64,000 bases of DNA from Mucilaginibacter dorajii. GTDB lineage: Bacteria > Bacteroidota > Bacteroidia > Sphingobacteriales > Sphingobacteriaceae. The translations under genes were made by a program, and so were the position numbers. Shown here one piece after another: positions 47,147-54,540 of this stretch. The notes under the pieces were generated by a model. The model worked only from the letters and a program-made list of their open reading frames with translations. It ran no database searches and was not told where the DNA came from. The stretch is taken from contig NZ_JANTYS010000002.1 in the NCBI RefSeq assembly GCF_024808255.1, positions 1 to 64,000 on the forward strand. The letters run 5' to 3'. Every line of letters starts with the position of its first letter. Position 1 is the first letter of the stretch.

Positions 47147-47938
47147 TTATTTAGTTACAATAGCATTTTTTTTGCTTACTGTTTGCGCACTGAAATAGCC
47201 AATACATCCACCAGAAATATTTGATTCCGGGGTGGCGGGGGTAGCCAATTGATCATTGTAAAAAGCCACACTTTCGGCTTCCTGTAAAAAATTATATACT
47301 CCTTTGTCTACACCCACCAGGAAAACATTTACATGATCATTCTTTTTAATTGCCCCTGTATCGGTAACCAGCGCTGTACGAATATATTTACCGTTAGATA
47401 ACAGGTCTTCCTGAGTTTGAAATCTGTTTAAATTAATTCCGTTTTTTTGTATAGCAAACTTGTAAAAATTTGTGGCGCTGACGGGGTCCTGAAAATGAGC
47501 AACCGGTTGAATCATATTTTTGACAGATGTATAATCAAATGAGACAGAATCAAGTACCACCGGATAGGGCATTGTTGATGTCGAAAGGTATGTTTTTCCA
47601 TTAACCACCACCCTAAGCTGATAGGTGCTGCCCGGTTTACCTGTAATCACATGTGTGGTATAAATTCCGGCGGAGGTTTCAGTTAATATATCAGTAACAC
47701 CGGCGGTTTTATCGGTAATAGTTACCGATGCGCCAGAAACATTAGGATAAGTATTATCTGCATAAAATTCAACTGTTTTTGAAATGTTGATGTGGTAAGG
47801 GCCAGTAGTATCACTTACCGCCCCTTCAATAACTAACTGTGGAGTTGAACCAGGTAAGGGAGGAACAATAGTTTTTTTACAAGAAGCAAAAGCGACTACG
47901 GAAATAAGCATAAATATTGTTGATTTTAAGTCTTTCAT
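47147..47938 (-). CDS. DUF4249-family lipoprotein
   Basis: A 263-residue lipoprotein. Signal with lipobox AFASC (Cys20), then KKTIVPPLPGSTPQLVIEG, the usual start of DUF4249. The body is beta-rich (immunoglobulin-like: VSGASVTITDKTAGV, VVLDSVSFDYTS). DUF4249 proteins are nearly always encoded next to a TonB-dependent receptor in Bacteroidota, as here (5-bp gap); they are thought to be accessory surface proteins, but the ligand is unknown. Confidence 0.9.
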   Translation of the reverse strand: MKDLKSTIFMLISVVAFASCKKTIVPPLPGSTPQLVIEGAVSDTTGPYHINISKTVEFYADNTYPNVSGASVTITDKTAGVTDILTETSAGIYTTHVITGKPGSTYQLRVVVNGKTYLSTSTMPYPVVLDSVSFDYTSVKNMIQPVAHFQDPVSATNFYKFAIQKNGINLNRFQTQEDLLSNGKYIRTALVTDTGAIKKNDHVNVFLVGVDKGVYNFLQEAESVAFYNDQLATPATPESNISGGCIGYFSAQTVSKKNAIVTK

Positions 47939-47943
47939 GTTTT

Positions 47944-50280
47944 TTAGAATTTAAAATTGTAAGTAACTGCGGGTACCATTTTGAAAAGTGTAGTTTGTAA
48001 CACCTGGGTTTTGCTGGCGTCTTTCGGGTCGGTTTGAAAAATTATAGCATAAGGGTTTGATGCGCCATATACGTTGTATATCGAAAAATTCCAGCTGCTT
48101 TCATATTTGGCGGTTTTTTTTGCTAAAAGTGTGGCACCAACATCAAGGCGGTTGTAAGCGGGCATACGGCTGCTGTTTCTATCGCCATAGGTGTAAACCG
48201 GAGCACCATCTACAGCGAATTTCCCTGATGGCCAGGTAACCGCGTTGCCTGTATTGTAAACAAAGTTTGCAGAAAAGGTCCATTTACTACCGACCTGGTA
48301 CATGCCTACTAATGATAAATGATGCGTTTGATCTTGTGTAGCCGGATAATAATTGCCGTTATTAATTCCGGCTATTTTTGTTTCTGTACGGGATAAAGTA
48401 TAGCTCAGCCAGCCGGTAAATTTTCCACTCTTCTTTTTGATATAGGTTTCCCAACCGTATGCTCTTCCTGAACCGAACAGCAGATCGGCTTCTATATTTT
48501 CATTACCTGTTAATTGGGCGCCGTTTTTATAATCAATTTGATTTTGAAGGTTCTTATAATACACTTCTGTAGAAAACTCGTAGCCACGGTTATGAAAAGT
48601 GCGATAAAAGCCAAGAGCAACCTGATCGGCTATTTCGGGTTTGATGTTGTTACTGCTGGGCAGGTAAATATTTGTAGGAGAAAGAGATGTTGAGTTATTT
48701 AACAAATGGATGTTTTGCACATTACGATCATATGAAAGCTTAACAGCGTTATTTTCATTCAACTGGTAGTTTGCTGCAAACCGCGGCTCGGGTGTAAAAT
48801 AGTTTTTAACCACTTTGCCGCTTCGGTAGTAAGTACTATCTGATTTGCTGCCGCTTTTATCATAAGTGTAAAAGGTTCCGGGACCAAGAACGGTTAAATT
48901 ACTTAACCTCACACCATAAGTAATCTTTAGCTTATTGGTAGCGTTCCATTCGTTTGATAAGTAGAGGGCTGTTTCCTGGGCATGCTTCTTTTGTAAAAAA
49001 ATATCATTATAACTTGACGAAGCCGTGGAAAGCGCTGTGCCCGGTTGCGTTAGGTGAAAAATTGATTCAAGTCCAAAACTCAATTTATTTGAACTGTTCA
49101 AATAGTAGTTAAAATCCTGCTTTAAATTGTAATCCGTAATAGAAGAGTTAATTTTTATATTATCGAAGTTATTTTGGATAGCTACATTATAATTGTACTT
49201 GCTATAAATCAACGATGTATTTGAAAATAACTTGCTGCTAAAAATGTGGTTCCATCGCAACGTCCCGGTAGCATTGCCGTAATTAAGTCCAAAATTATTT
49301 CTGAAACTCATCACATCCTTGCCGAAATACCCTGATAAAAAGATCCGGTTATTATCATCGATCTGGTAATTGGCCTTCAGGTTTACATCATAAAAATATA
49401 ATTTACTGTGTTTAAGTGTAGTATCTGAAGCAAGGCCGGTGAATAGATCTGCATAGCTTCTGCGTGCGCTAACAATGAATGATCCTTTATGATCAAACAA
49501 CGGGGCTTCAACCGTTAGCCTTGATGCGATAAGGCCAAGTCCACCACTTACACCAAACTTTTGACTGTTGCCATCGTTCATTTGTACATCTTCTACCGAA
49601 GACAGGCGCCCGCCATAGCTTGCGGGCATCCCTCCTTTATAAACCGAGATATCTTTAATAGCATCAGAATTAAAAACCGAGAAGAAGCCCAAAACGTGCG
49701 ATGGATTATATACCGTAGCCTCATCAAGCAGGATCAAATTTTGATCAGAACCGCCACCACGCACAAAGAAGCCTGCATTACCATCACCGGCAGAAACAAT
49801 GCCCGGCAGGAGTTGAACGGTCTTTAAAACATCTTTTTCGCCCAACAGTACAGGAATGTTTTTAATGTCTTTAACAGAGAGTTTTTGTAATCCGGCCGGC
49901 GAAATCATTATGTTACTGGTTCTGGATGAACTGCTGGTAATTTTAACTTCCTGCAGCTGGCCTTGTCCCGAGGTGAGGTGAATATTAGCAAGTGTATTTT
50001 TGCTCAATTGAATTTTTAATGTATCTGTGGCATAGCCCGTATAGGATGTTAACACGGTATATGTTCCTTCTGATGCAGTAAGAGAATAAAACCCGTAAGT
50101 ATTTGCACTCACACCTTTGCCCGGTAATTCCAACAGGCGAACAGTGGCACCTGGTAAGGTTTCGCCTGAAGCGAAGTCTTTGATCGTTCCTGAAATGGTA
50201 TATGTTTTTGGAGACTGCGCCAGCAAAAGCATAGGCGGGCTAAAAAGTAAAAAGAGTAACAAGTGTTTTAAGTTGTGCAT
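47944..50280 (-). CDS. TonB-dependent receptor with carboxypeptidase-regulatory-like domain
   Basis: A 778-residue outer-membrane receptor. From 50280 it has a signal peptide MHNLKHLLLFLLF to about LLLAQSP, better than the ATG at 50301. Domains: CarboxypepD_reg-like (TISGTIKDFASGETLPGATVRLLE), plug (LLGEKDVLKTVQLLPGIVSAGDG, then FFVRGGGSDQNLILLDEATVYNPSH), and a barrel ending in VPAVTYNFKF. It lacks SusC features and is shorter, so it is not a SusC. It is cotranscribed with DUF4249. Substrate unknown, commonly siderophore- or peptide-like ligands in such pairs. Confidence 0.93.
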   Translation of the reverse strand: MHNLKHLLLFLLFSPPMLLLAQSPKTYTISGTIKDFASGETLPGATVRLLELPGKGVSANTYGFYSLTASEGTYTVLTSYTGYATDTLKIQLSKNTLANIHLTSGQGQLQEVKITSSSSRTSNIMISPAGLQKLSVKDIKNIPVLLGEKDVLKTVQLLPGIVSAGDGNAGFFVRGGGSDQNLILLDEATVYNPSHVLGFFSVFNSDAIKDISVYKGGMPASYGGRLSSVEDVQMNDGNSQKFGVSGGLGLIASRLTVEAPLFDHKGSFIVSARRSYADLFTGLASDTTLKHSKLYFYDVNLKANYQIDDNNRIFLSGYFGKDVMSFRNNFGLNYGNATGTLRWNHIFSSKLFSNTSLIYSKYNYNVAIQNNFDNIKINSSITDYNLKQDFNYYLNSSNKLSFGLESIFHLTQPGTALSTASSSYNDIFLQKKHAQETALYLSNEWNATNKLKITYGVRLSNLTVLGPGTFYTYDKSGSKSDSTYYRSGKVVKNYFTPEPRFAANYQLNENNAVKLSYDRNVQNIHLLNNSTSLSPTNIYLPSSNNIKPEIADQVALGFYRTFHNRGYEFSTEVYYKNLQNQIDYKNGAQLTGNENIEADLLFGSGRAYGWETYIKKKSGKFTGWLSYTLSRTETKIAGINNGNYYPATQDQTHHLSLVGMYQVGSKWTFSANFVYNTGNAVTWPSGKFAVDGAPVYTYGDRNSSRMPAYNRLDVGATLLAKKTAKYESSWNFSIYNVYGASNPYAIIFQTDPKDASKTQVLQTTLFKMVPAVTYNFKF

Positions 50281-50622
50281 TTTATTGTGTGTTATGTTCA
50301 ATTTGAGCTTCGTTTTTTAGCTCATTTGCACTTATGACACACTTAATCCTGTTTACCCTGACTCAATAACAAAATAATTATTGCTGATTTGAACCTGCCT
50401 TTTACTTTGGAAAACATTGAATAATTCAACAAAAAATACGATCTATTGATAATCAACTATAAAATAAAAAAAGCTTTTTTTCAGACTACTCTTAAACTAA
50501 AGGGTAGATAACGGTGCAGAACCCAAATCGCTTTATTGATGAGTTGATTATAATAGGCGGTTTTTCAAGTTCTTAAAGTATTCACTTTTGGATGGAGCGA
50601 TTAATTGTGTAGATTTATTTTG
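50281..50622. other. 342-bp AT-rich intergenic region
   Basis: It separates the TonB receptor (minus) from the DUF5071 gene (plus). It is very AT-rich. I see no repeat, RNA or coding sequence; it presumably holds both promoters. Sequence character changes here from household genes to accessory genes. Confidence 0.5.
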
Positions 50623-51015
50623 ATGATAAACGATAGGGATATTAAAGAACTCATACCAAAACATAAAGACGATCAGAAAGTGATTGCCGGACTTAAAAAA
50701 CTTTCATTTGAACAACTAAAGCCTATTATTCCCGAATTGTTAGAGTGGATACAAGATATGAACTGGCCAATTGCCGGGCCGATAGCGGAGGTATTAAAAC
50801 CATTTGGAAATAGAATAAACGCAGAAATAATTAAAATCCTAAAAACAGGCGATGATGGGTGGGAATGGAACGTATTAGCAATTTTTGCAAGAAATACTAC
50901 CGACCCTCTTTTATTGAGCGAAATTGAACGGATCGCAAAATTTCCGACGAAAAGCGAAATTGATGGAGAAGTCGATCTTGAAGCAATGGCTATTTTAAAT
51001 GGAGATTATAAATGA
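50623..51015 (+). CDS. DUF5071-family small protein
   Basis: A 130-residue helical protein with the DUF5071 beginning LIPKHKDDQKV and LLEWIQDMNWPIAGPIAEVL, and the ending EWNVLAIFARN..LLSEIERIAKFPT. HEAT-like helices are suggested. Function is unknown; such small single-domain proteins are often immunity or accessory proteins. The start at 50623 replaces ATG 50605 because the family begins at IND. It is a single gene at the edge of the accessory region. Confidence 0.75.
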   Translation: MINDRDIKELIPKHKDDQKVIAGLKKLSFEQLKPIIPELLEWIQDMNWPIAGPIAEVLKPFGNRINAEIIKILKTGDDGWEWNVLAIFARNTTDPLLLSEIERIAKFPTKSEIDGEVDLEAMAILNGDYK

Positions 51016-51045
51016 GAGCGTTCTTCGGCATCTCATATAAATGAC

Positions 51046-51080
51046 AACAAAAAAGCCTCCCATTTTCATGAGAGGCTTTC
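51046..51080 (-). terminator. Rho-independent terminator, minus strand
   Basis: AAAGCCTC (51052-51059) pairs with GAGGCTTT (51072-51079); read on the minus strand six T follow. It lies 210 bp beyond the cyclase stop and can stop transcripts of the Pycsar-like operon before the DUF5071 gene. Confidence 0.75.
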
Positions 51081-51187
51081 GGGTGCTTATCGGTACAAAT
51101 TACGTCGAAGTTTGTGGCTGATTTGAAGTGGTTGGCCGATTTTCCTGAAAGATTGAAAGAATATAATGAGATGGGAAAGGGCTTCAA
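51072..51187 (+). pseudogene. Possible C-terminal remnant of a lost gene
   Basis: An open frame without a good start ends in a protein-like segment FVADLKWLADFPERLKEYNE and then a stop at 51187. No family is recognised. It may be what is left of a gene between DUF5071 and the cyclase operon. Confidence 0.25.
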
Positions 51188-51225
51188 TTCCGCTATTTGA
51201 TAAGTTATAAAAGCATGCAGTAATT

Positions 51226-51266
51226 CATCGGTAGTAATGAAAATTCTATTTTCATTACTACCGATG
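51226..51266 (-). terminator. Perfect 18-bp inverted repeat after the first cyclase gene
   Basis: Arms 51226-51243 and 51249-51266 pair without mismatch around the 5-nt loop TTCTA, 23 bp beyond the cyclase stop. No U tract follows on the minus strand. Probably a terminator or mRNA-stabilising hairpin of the operon. Confidence 0.6.
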
Positions 51267-51289
51267 TTTTCCAGTTTATCACTCCTATA

Positions 51290-52033
51290 TTATTGCACAG
51301 TCCAATAGTAGCTCGTTTTGTAGAAAGTTTCTGATATGCCATTATACATAACATTAAAAGCTGTCCACATATTTACTTGTTCATCCCTACCAAAAGCGTT
51401 CTTTCGGGTATGATATTTAACTTCATCATTCAGATTGCTATATACATAATTGGAGATTCCAATGTGATTAGGAGATTTACATTCATCGCTAATAACAACG
51501 GACTTATTGATAGCATTTCCAATCCAGATTAAATCTTTGGTGTTATTATCTCCGCCAATACCGACTTTCGTGCATAAAACTTTACCATCATCTAGGCCGA
51601 TTCCGAAATCCACAGCTGAATATTTTTCAAGAAGCTTATTAATTCCACTGTCAGATGAAGAAATCATATAAGAAATCTGCATTGCCGCTTTTACTGCATT
51701 ACTTAATGAATTTTTCGTGGTGCCTTGAAAAAAAGCCAATACACTATCACCATTAAAACTTCTTACCTGTCCCCCCAAAGAAGTAGCAATCTTCACGGTT
51801 GTGTGCAGATAGGCTTTATGTATTTTTGCAATGGTGGGTTTGTTATGATTATTTAGAACCTTAGTGGAACCTCTCATATCAATAAAAAGCGTTGTCGCTT
51901 CAAATTTAAGGCCTCCGTTGTTGAAGGTTAGTTTTGTGTCTGTAATTTCTGGCACGTAGGTAACATCTGTTACATCGAAATTTGTGTCTAGAATCTCTTT
52001 TACTTTAGTGGTAATCTCTTGATTTAGGCCCAT
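51290..52033 (-). CDS. Class III nucleotidyl cyclase, PycC-like (cyclase 1)
   Basis: A 247-residue single-domain cyclase. The metal-binding aspartates are Asp52 (TTLFIDMRGSTKV) and Asp96 (VRSFNGDSVLAFF), followed by DLIWIGNAINKS with Asn176. The position that holds the transition-state Arg in ordinary class III cyclases appears to be Val179/Val180. The N-terminal 45 residues (ITTKVKEILDTNFDV) resemble those of cyclase 3. It follows a Pycsar-type membrane effector by one base, so it is the likely PycC that makes cCMP or cUMP upon phage infection. Which nucleotide is made cannot be read from the sequence. No sensor or membrane domain is present, as expected for PycC. Confidence 0.85.
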   Translation of the reverse strand: MGLNQEITTKVKEILDTNFDVTDVTYVPEITDTKLTFNNGGLKFEATTLFIDMRGSTKVLNNHNKPTIAKIHKAYLHTTVKIATSLGGQVRSFNGDSVLAFFQGTTKNSLSNAVKAAMQISYMISSSDSGINKLLEKYSAVDFGIGLDDGKVLCTKVGIGGDNNTKDLIWIGNAINKSVVISDECKSPNHIGISNYVYSNLNDEVKYHTRKNAFGRDEQVNMWTAFNVMYNGISETFYKTSYYWTVQ

Positions 52034-52034
52034 G

Positions 52035-52571
52035 TTAGTTGTCGTGATTTAAAAAGACATAATAAATCAGAACACTTAATGGGGTTAATAAACCAAAAAA
52101 CATAATTCTTATGGCAGTATTAAAAAGCTTGAATTTCCTTGCTGTTATTTGGCTAGTAATAACAAGTTGCTTTGCTAAATCCCTTTCATACGTTGCGTTT
52201 ACTGTTTCCAGATTATACAATTGCTTAATTTTAGAAACGAGTTCTTCATCTGTCAATAAAGCAATACACCCGAAAAACAACACATTATCACTTCTGGTAA
52301 GAGAAACATCATGTGCTTTGTGTTTCATCTTGGCGACTAAAGAGGAAAAGCTAATAAAGATTGAGAATGCACACATGACTATTATATAAATCATATAATA
52401 GCTTAACACCGGTAATTTTACATCCTTTAGCAATGCGGCTAACCCAACGATGATAGCACCATTAAACGCGATCAATGTGGTATTTTTAGTTTCTCCGAAT
52501 TTTAATAAATCGTATGTGTTTTGGTATGTTTTCTCCAATATGCCGGAGATTGATGTTTCTTGTTCAGCCAT
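52035..52571 (-). CDS. Pycsar-type membrane effector (PycTM-like)
   Basis: A 178-residue membrane protein. Transmembrane segments lie at about 31-48, 55-79 and 152-174, with a soluble helical stretch (about 80-150) between the second and third. This is the pattern of the Pycsar_TM effector family, which disrupts the inner membrane when cUMP or cCMP binds, killing the infected cell. It is the first gene of the operon with cyclase 1 (stop and start one base apart). A perfect -7 element TATATTTG precedes it. The assignment rests on topology, length and the cyclase neighbour. Confidence 0.8.
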   Translation of the reverse strand: MAEQETSISGILEKTYQNTYDLLKFGETKNTTLIAFNGAIIVGLAALLKDVKLPVLSYYMIYIIVMCAFSIFISFSSLVAKMKHKAHDVSLTRSDNVLFFGCIALLTDEELVSKIKQLYNLETVNATYERDLAKQLVITSQITARKFKLFNTAIRIMFFGLLTPLSVLIYYVFLNHDN

Positions 52572-52591
52572 TTAATTGTGATATATAAATT

Positions 52592-52599
52592 CAAATATA
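52592..52599 (-). promoter_or_regulatory. -7 promoter element of the Pycsar-like operon
   Basis: TATATTTG on the minus strand matches TAnnTTTG exactly and lies 20 bp before the effector start codon. No clear -33 TTTG is found 19 bp upstream, so expression may be low or need activation. Confidence 0.45.
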
Positions 52600-52690
52600 A
52601 TTAAACATTTCTCGAAACCTGATTTTGGCTAATAAGCTATTAATCAATATAAAAAGAAAACTTACCTATTCAACTATCTATTTATTCAAA

Positions 52691-53464
52691 CTAAGTATTA
52701 TAAGTGCAGGTATAGTGTTTAATAAATGACCACTCAACTCCCTGCAAATTGACTTGAACAATACTGGATTTGTTGAAATATCCGCATTTAGAAGGAGAAT
52801 GATTCGTAATGCAAAATGCACCTTCTTTGCAAAATTCCTTGTTGTCATATTGGCTAACGTGATAATATGATATCGAGTTATTCATTGCAACTGATTCTAA
52901 TCGGTAAAGCTCTGTCAATGACTTGCCAATCACTGTGTATTCTGGATAGTTTAATGTTTTGTTTTTATAATACATTACACTACCATCATGCAGAGCAACT
53001 TTTACCTCTCTTTCTGTGCCTCGCAGCAATACGATAATATCTTTGGCGCACTTATCCGCTTTGCTGAACAGAACATCCTTACTATCGGTTAAAAAAGGCT
53101 GTCCGAAGATTGCAATAATACCATCACCCATTATTTTTTCCACCTCCCCTCCATGCGCATAGATAATAGGAATTACTAAATCGTAATATTTATCAAGATA
53201 TATTGCTAGTTGACTGTTTGTGAGATTTTTGCATTTTTGAGAAAACGCGGTTATATCTATAAAAAGAAATAATAAATCTGCGGAGGCTTGACTCTCAAAA
53301 AAATTTAAAATCCTTGTATCTAATCCCTGATATGAAAATGAATTTTTTATTTGATCTGCTGAAAACCTAAAGTTTTCATTCAGAGATTTCAATTGTAAAT
53401 TACTAACGCTGTTTTTAGAACCGTATTTCTCCTTTAACGCTATTAATTGTGTGATATTTGGCAT
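52691..53464 (-). CDS. Divergent class III nucleotidyl cyclase (cyclase 2)
   Basis: A 257-residue cyclase with aspartates at Asp70 (LLFLFIDITAFSQ) and Asp114 (VEKIMGDGIIAIFG), and a later YTVIGKSLTELYRLES that keeps the Arg of ordinary class III enzymes but has Thr at the usual Asn position. The 60-residue N-terminal region (MPNITQLIALKEKYG...) is unlike that of cyclases 1 and 3. The C-terminal 50 residues are rich in Cys (KEFCKEGAFCITNH, SKCGYF), perhaps a metal or redox site. It is on the same strand as the effector operon, 119 bp before it. Its substrate may be a purine nucleotide; this is uncertain. Confidence 0.82.
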   Translation of the reverse strand: MPNITQLIALKEKYGSKNSVSNLQLKSLNENFRFSADQIKNSFSYQGLDTRILNFFESQASADLLFLFIDITAFSQKCKNLTNSQLAIYLDKYYDLVIPIIYAHGGEVEKIMGDGIIAIFGQPFLTDSKDVLFSKADKCAKDIIVLLRGTEREVKVALHDGSVMYYKNKTLNYPEYTVIGKSLTELYRLESVAMNNSISYYHVSQYDNKEFCKEGAFCITNHSPSKCGYFNKSSIVQVNLQGVEWSFIKHYTCTYNT

Positions 53465-53502
53465 AGTTGGTCTTTACGATAAAGTTAGCGATTATCAATT
53501 AA

Positions 53503-53519
53503 GATACTTTTAGAGTATC
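53503..53519. promoter_or_regulatory. Palindrome between divergent cyclase genes
   Basis: GATACT (53503-53508) and AGTATC (53514-53519) form a 17-bp palindrome in the 114-bp gap between cyclases 2 and 3. A perfect -7 element TAATTTTG (53527-53534) for the plus strand follows. It could be an operator that ties both promoters together. Confidence 0.4.
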
Positions 53520-53578
53520 GACATTTTAATTTTGAGATGCTTTTCGTATTATTAGGTATTTATATATCATAATATTTA

Positions 53579-54268
53579 ATGGCAATTAAAGAAACATTAA
53601 CTGAGGAAGTTGAGAAAATTTTAAGCACAAAATGGGATGTTCGGGACGGGACAGTAATACCTACTTCGGATAGTGTAGGTTTAGGCAGTGGTGCGGTTAA
53701 AATCAAAGCCACTTTTCTGTATGCAGATTTAGCGGGGTCATCTGCTTTAGCTGCCAATTGTCCATGGGAAACAACTGCCAAAATAATAAGGGCTTATCTA
53801 AATATTTGCACAAGGCTGATTAAAGCCCATGGTGGTGAGATAAGAAGTTTTGATGGGGATAGAGTAATGGGCATTTTTATAGGAGACGCCCCAAATACCA
53901 ACGCAATCAAATGTGCCAGGAAAATTGATTGGATAGTGCATAATGTACTAAATGAAAAAGCCAAAAGATTTGCTTCTATTAAGAACAATAACATTCTGAT
54001 CACCCATTGTGTCGGGATAGATACCAGTGACGCCGTTGCTGTCCGCGCCGGTATAAGGAATAACAATGATTTAATCTGGATTGGCCGTGCACCAAGTTTC
54101 GCTGCAAAATTGTCTGACATTCGAAGTTATCCTTATACCGTCTACGTTAGTAGCGATTCTTTCAAAGTTGCTTCAAATCAAGATAAAACGATATGGAAAA
54201 CAGAAAATTTCACTTACGCTAATAAAAACTATACGGTTTACAAAACTTTAACCCCACTTCAACCTTAG
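53579..54268 (+). CDS. Class III nucleotidyl cyclase, PycC-like (cyclase 3)
   Basis: A 229-residue cyclase of the same subgroup as cyclase 1 (shared N-terminus TEEVEKILSTKWDVRDGTVIP). Metal-binding residues are Asp50 (FLYADLAGSSALA) and Asp94 (IRSFDGDRVMGIF). The DLIWIGRAPSFAAKLSD segment has Ser for the usual Asn and Lys for the usual Arg. It is divergent from cyclase 2 and alone on its strand, with no effector gene beside it, ending in a terminator hairpin at 54294. It may feed the same effector in response to another trigger, or be an orphan of a lost system. Confidence 0.85.
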   Translation: MAIKETLTEEVEKILSTKWDVRDGTVIPTSDSVGLGSGAVKIKATFLYADLAGSSALAANCPWETTAKIIRAYLNICTRLIKAHGGEIRSFDGDRVMGIFIGDAPNTNAIKCARKIDWIVHNVLNEKAKRFASIKNNNILITHCVGIDTSDAVAVRAGIRNNNDLIWIGRAPSFAAKLSDIRSYPYTVYVSSDSFKVASNQDKTIWKTENFTYANKNYTVYKTLTPLQP

Positions 54269-54293
54269 TTAAACGATCATTCACCAATCTTAA

Positions 54294-54336
54294 TGCCCGT
54301 TAGGGCCGCTCATATTTTTGGCGGCACTCGGGCATA
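54294..54336. terminator. Terminator after cyclase 3
   Basis: ATGCCCG (54294-54300) pairs with CGGGCAT (54330-54336); inside, GCCGC (54306-54310) pairs with GCGGC (54322-54326). It lies between two convergent genes and is T-rich on the right side. Confidence 0.7.
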
Positions 54337-54353
54337 TCTTTGCTTTTGAATAC

Positions 54354-54503
54354 TTAGATTTCTACAACAATCGCATCCTGGCAATTGCCTTTTTCTTCTT
54401 CGGCCTCCTGTCGTGTGTCAAACACTAAGTTAATACCGTCCTGGTCGGTTACAACAATTGCAAACTCCGGGCCTCCAAATGTCTCAATGATAATAAAACT
54501 CAT
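54354..54503 (-). CDS. Small protein of 49 residues
   Basis: The frame from ATG 54503 gives MSFIIIETFGGPEFAIVVTD, then an acidic tail with EAEEEKGN. Residues 3-30 look like two beta strands followed by a helix. Similar short proteins accompany DUF932 genes in Bacteroidota integrative elements. It lies 37 bp downstream of the DUF932 gene on the same strand. No function is known. The longer frame to 54629 overlaps the DUF932 gene and is rejected. Confidence 0.65.
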   Translation of the reverse strand: MSFIIIETFGGPEFAIVVTDQDGINLVFDTRQEAEEEKGNCQDAIVVEI

Positions 54504-54540
54504 AAATTTAAGATAAAGGGGGATTGCTCCCCCATAATGA

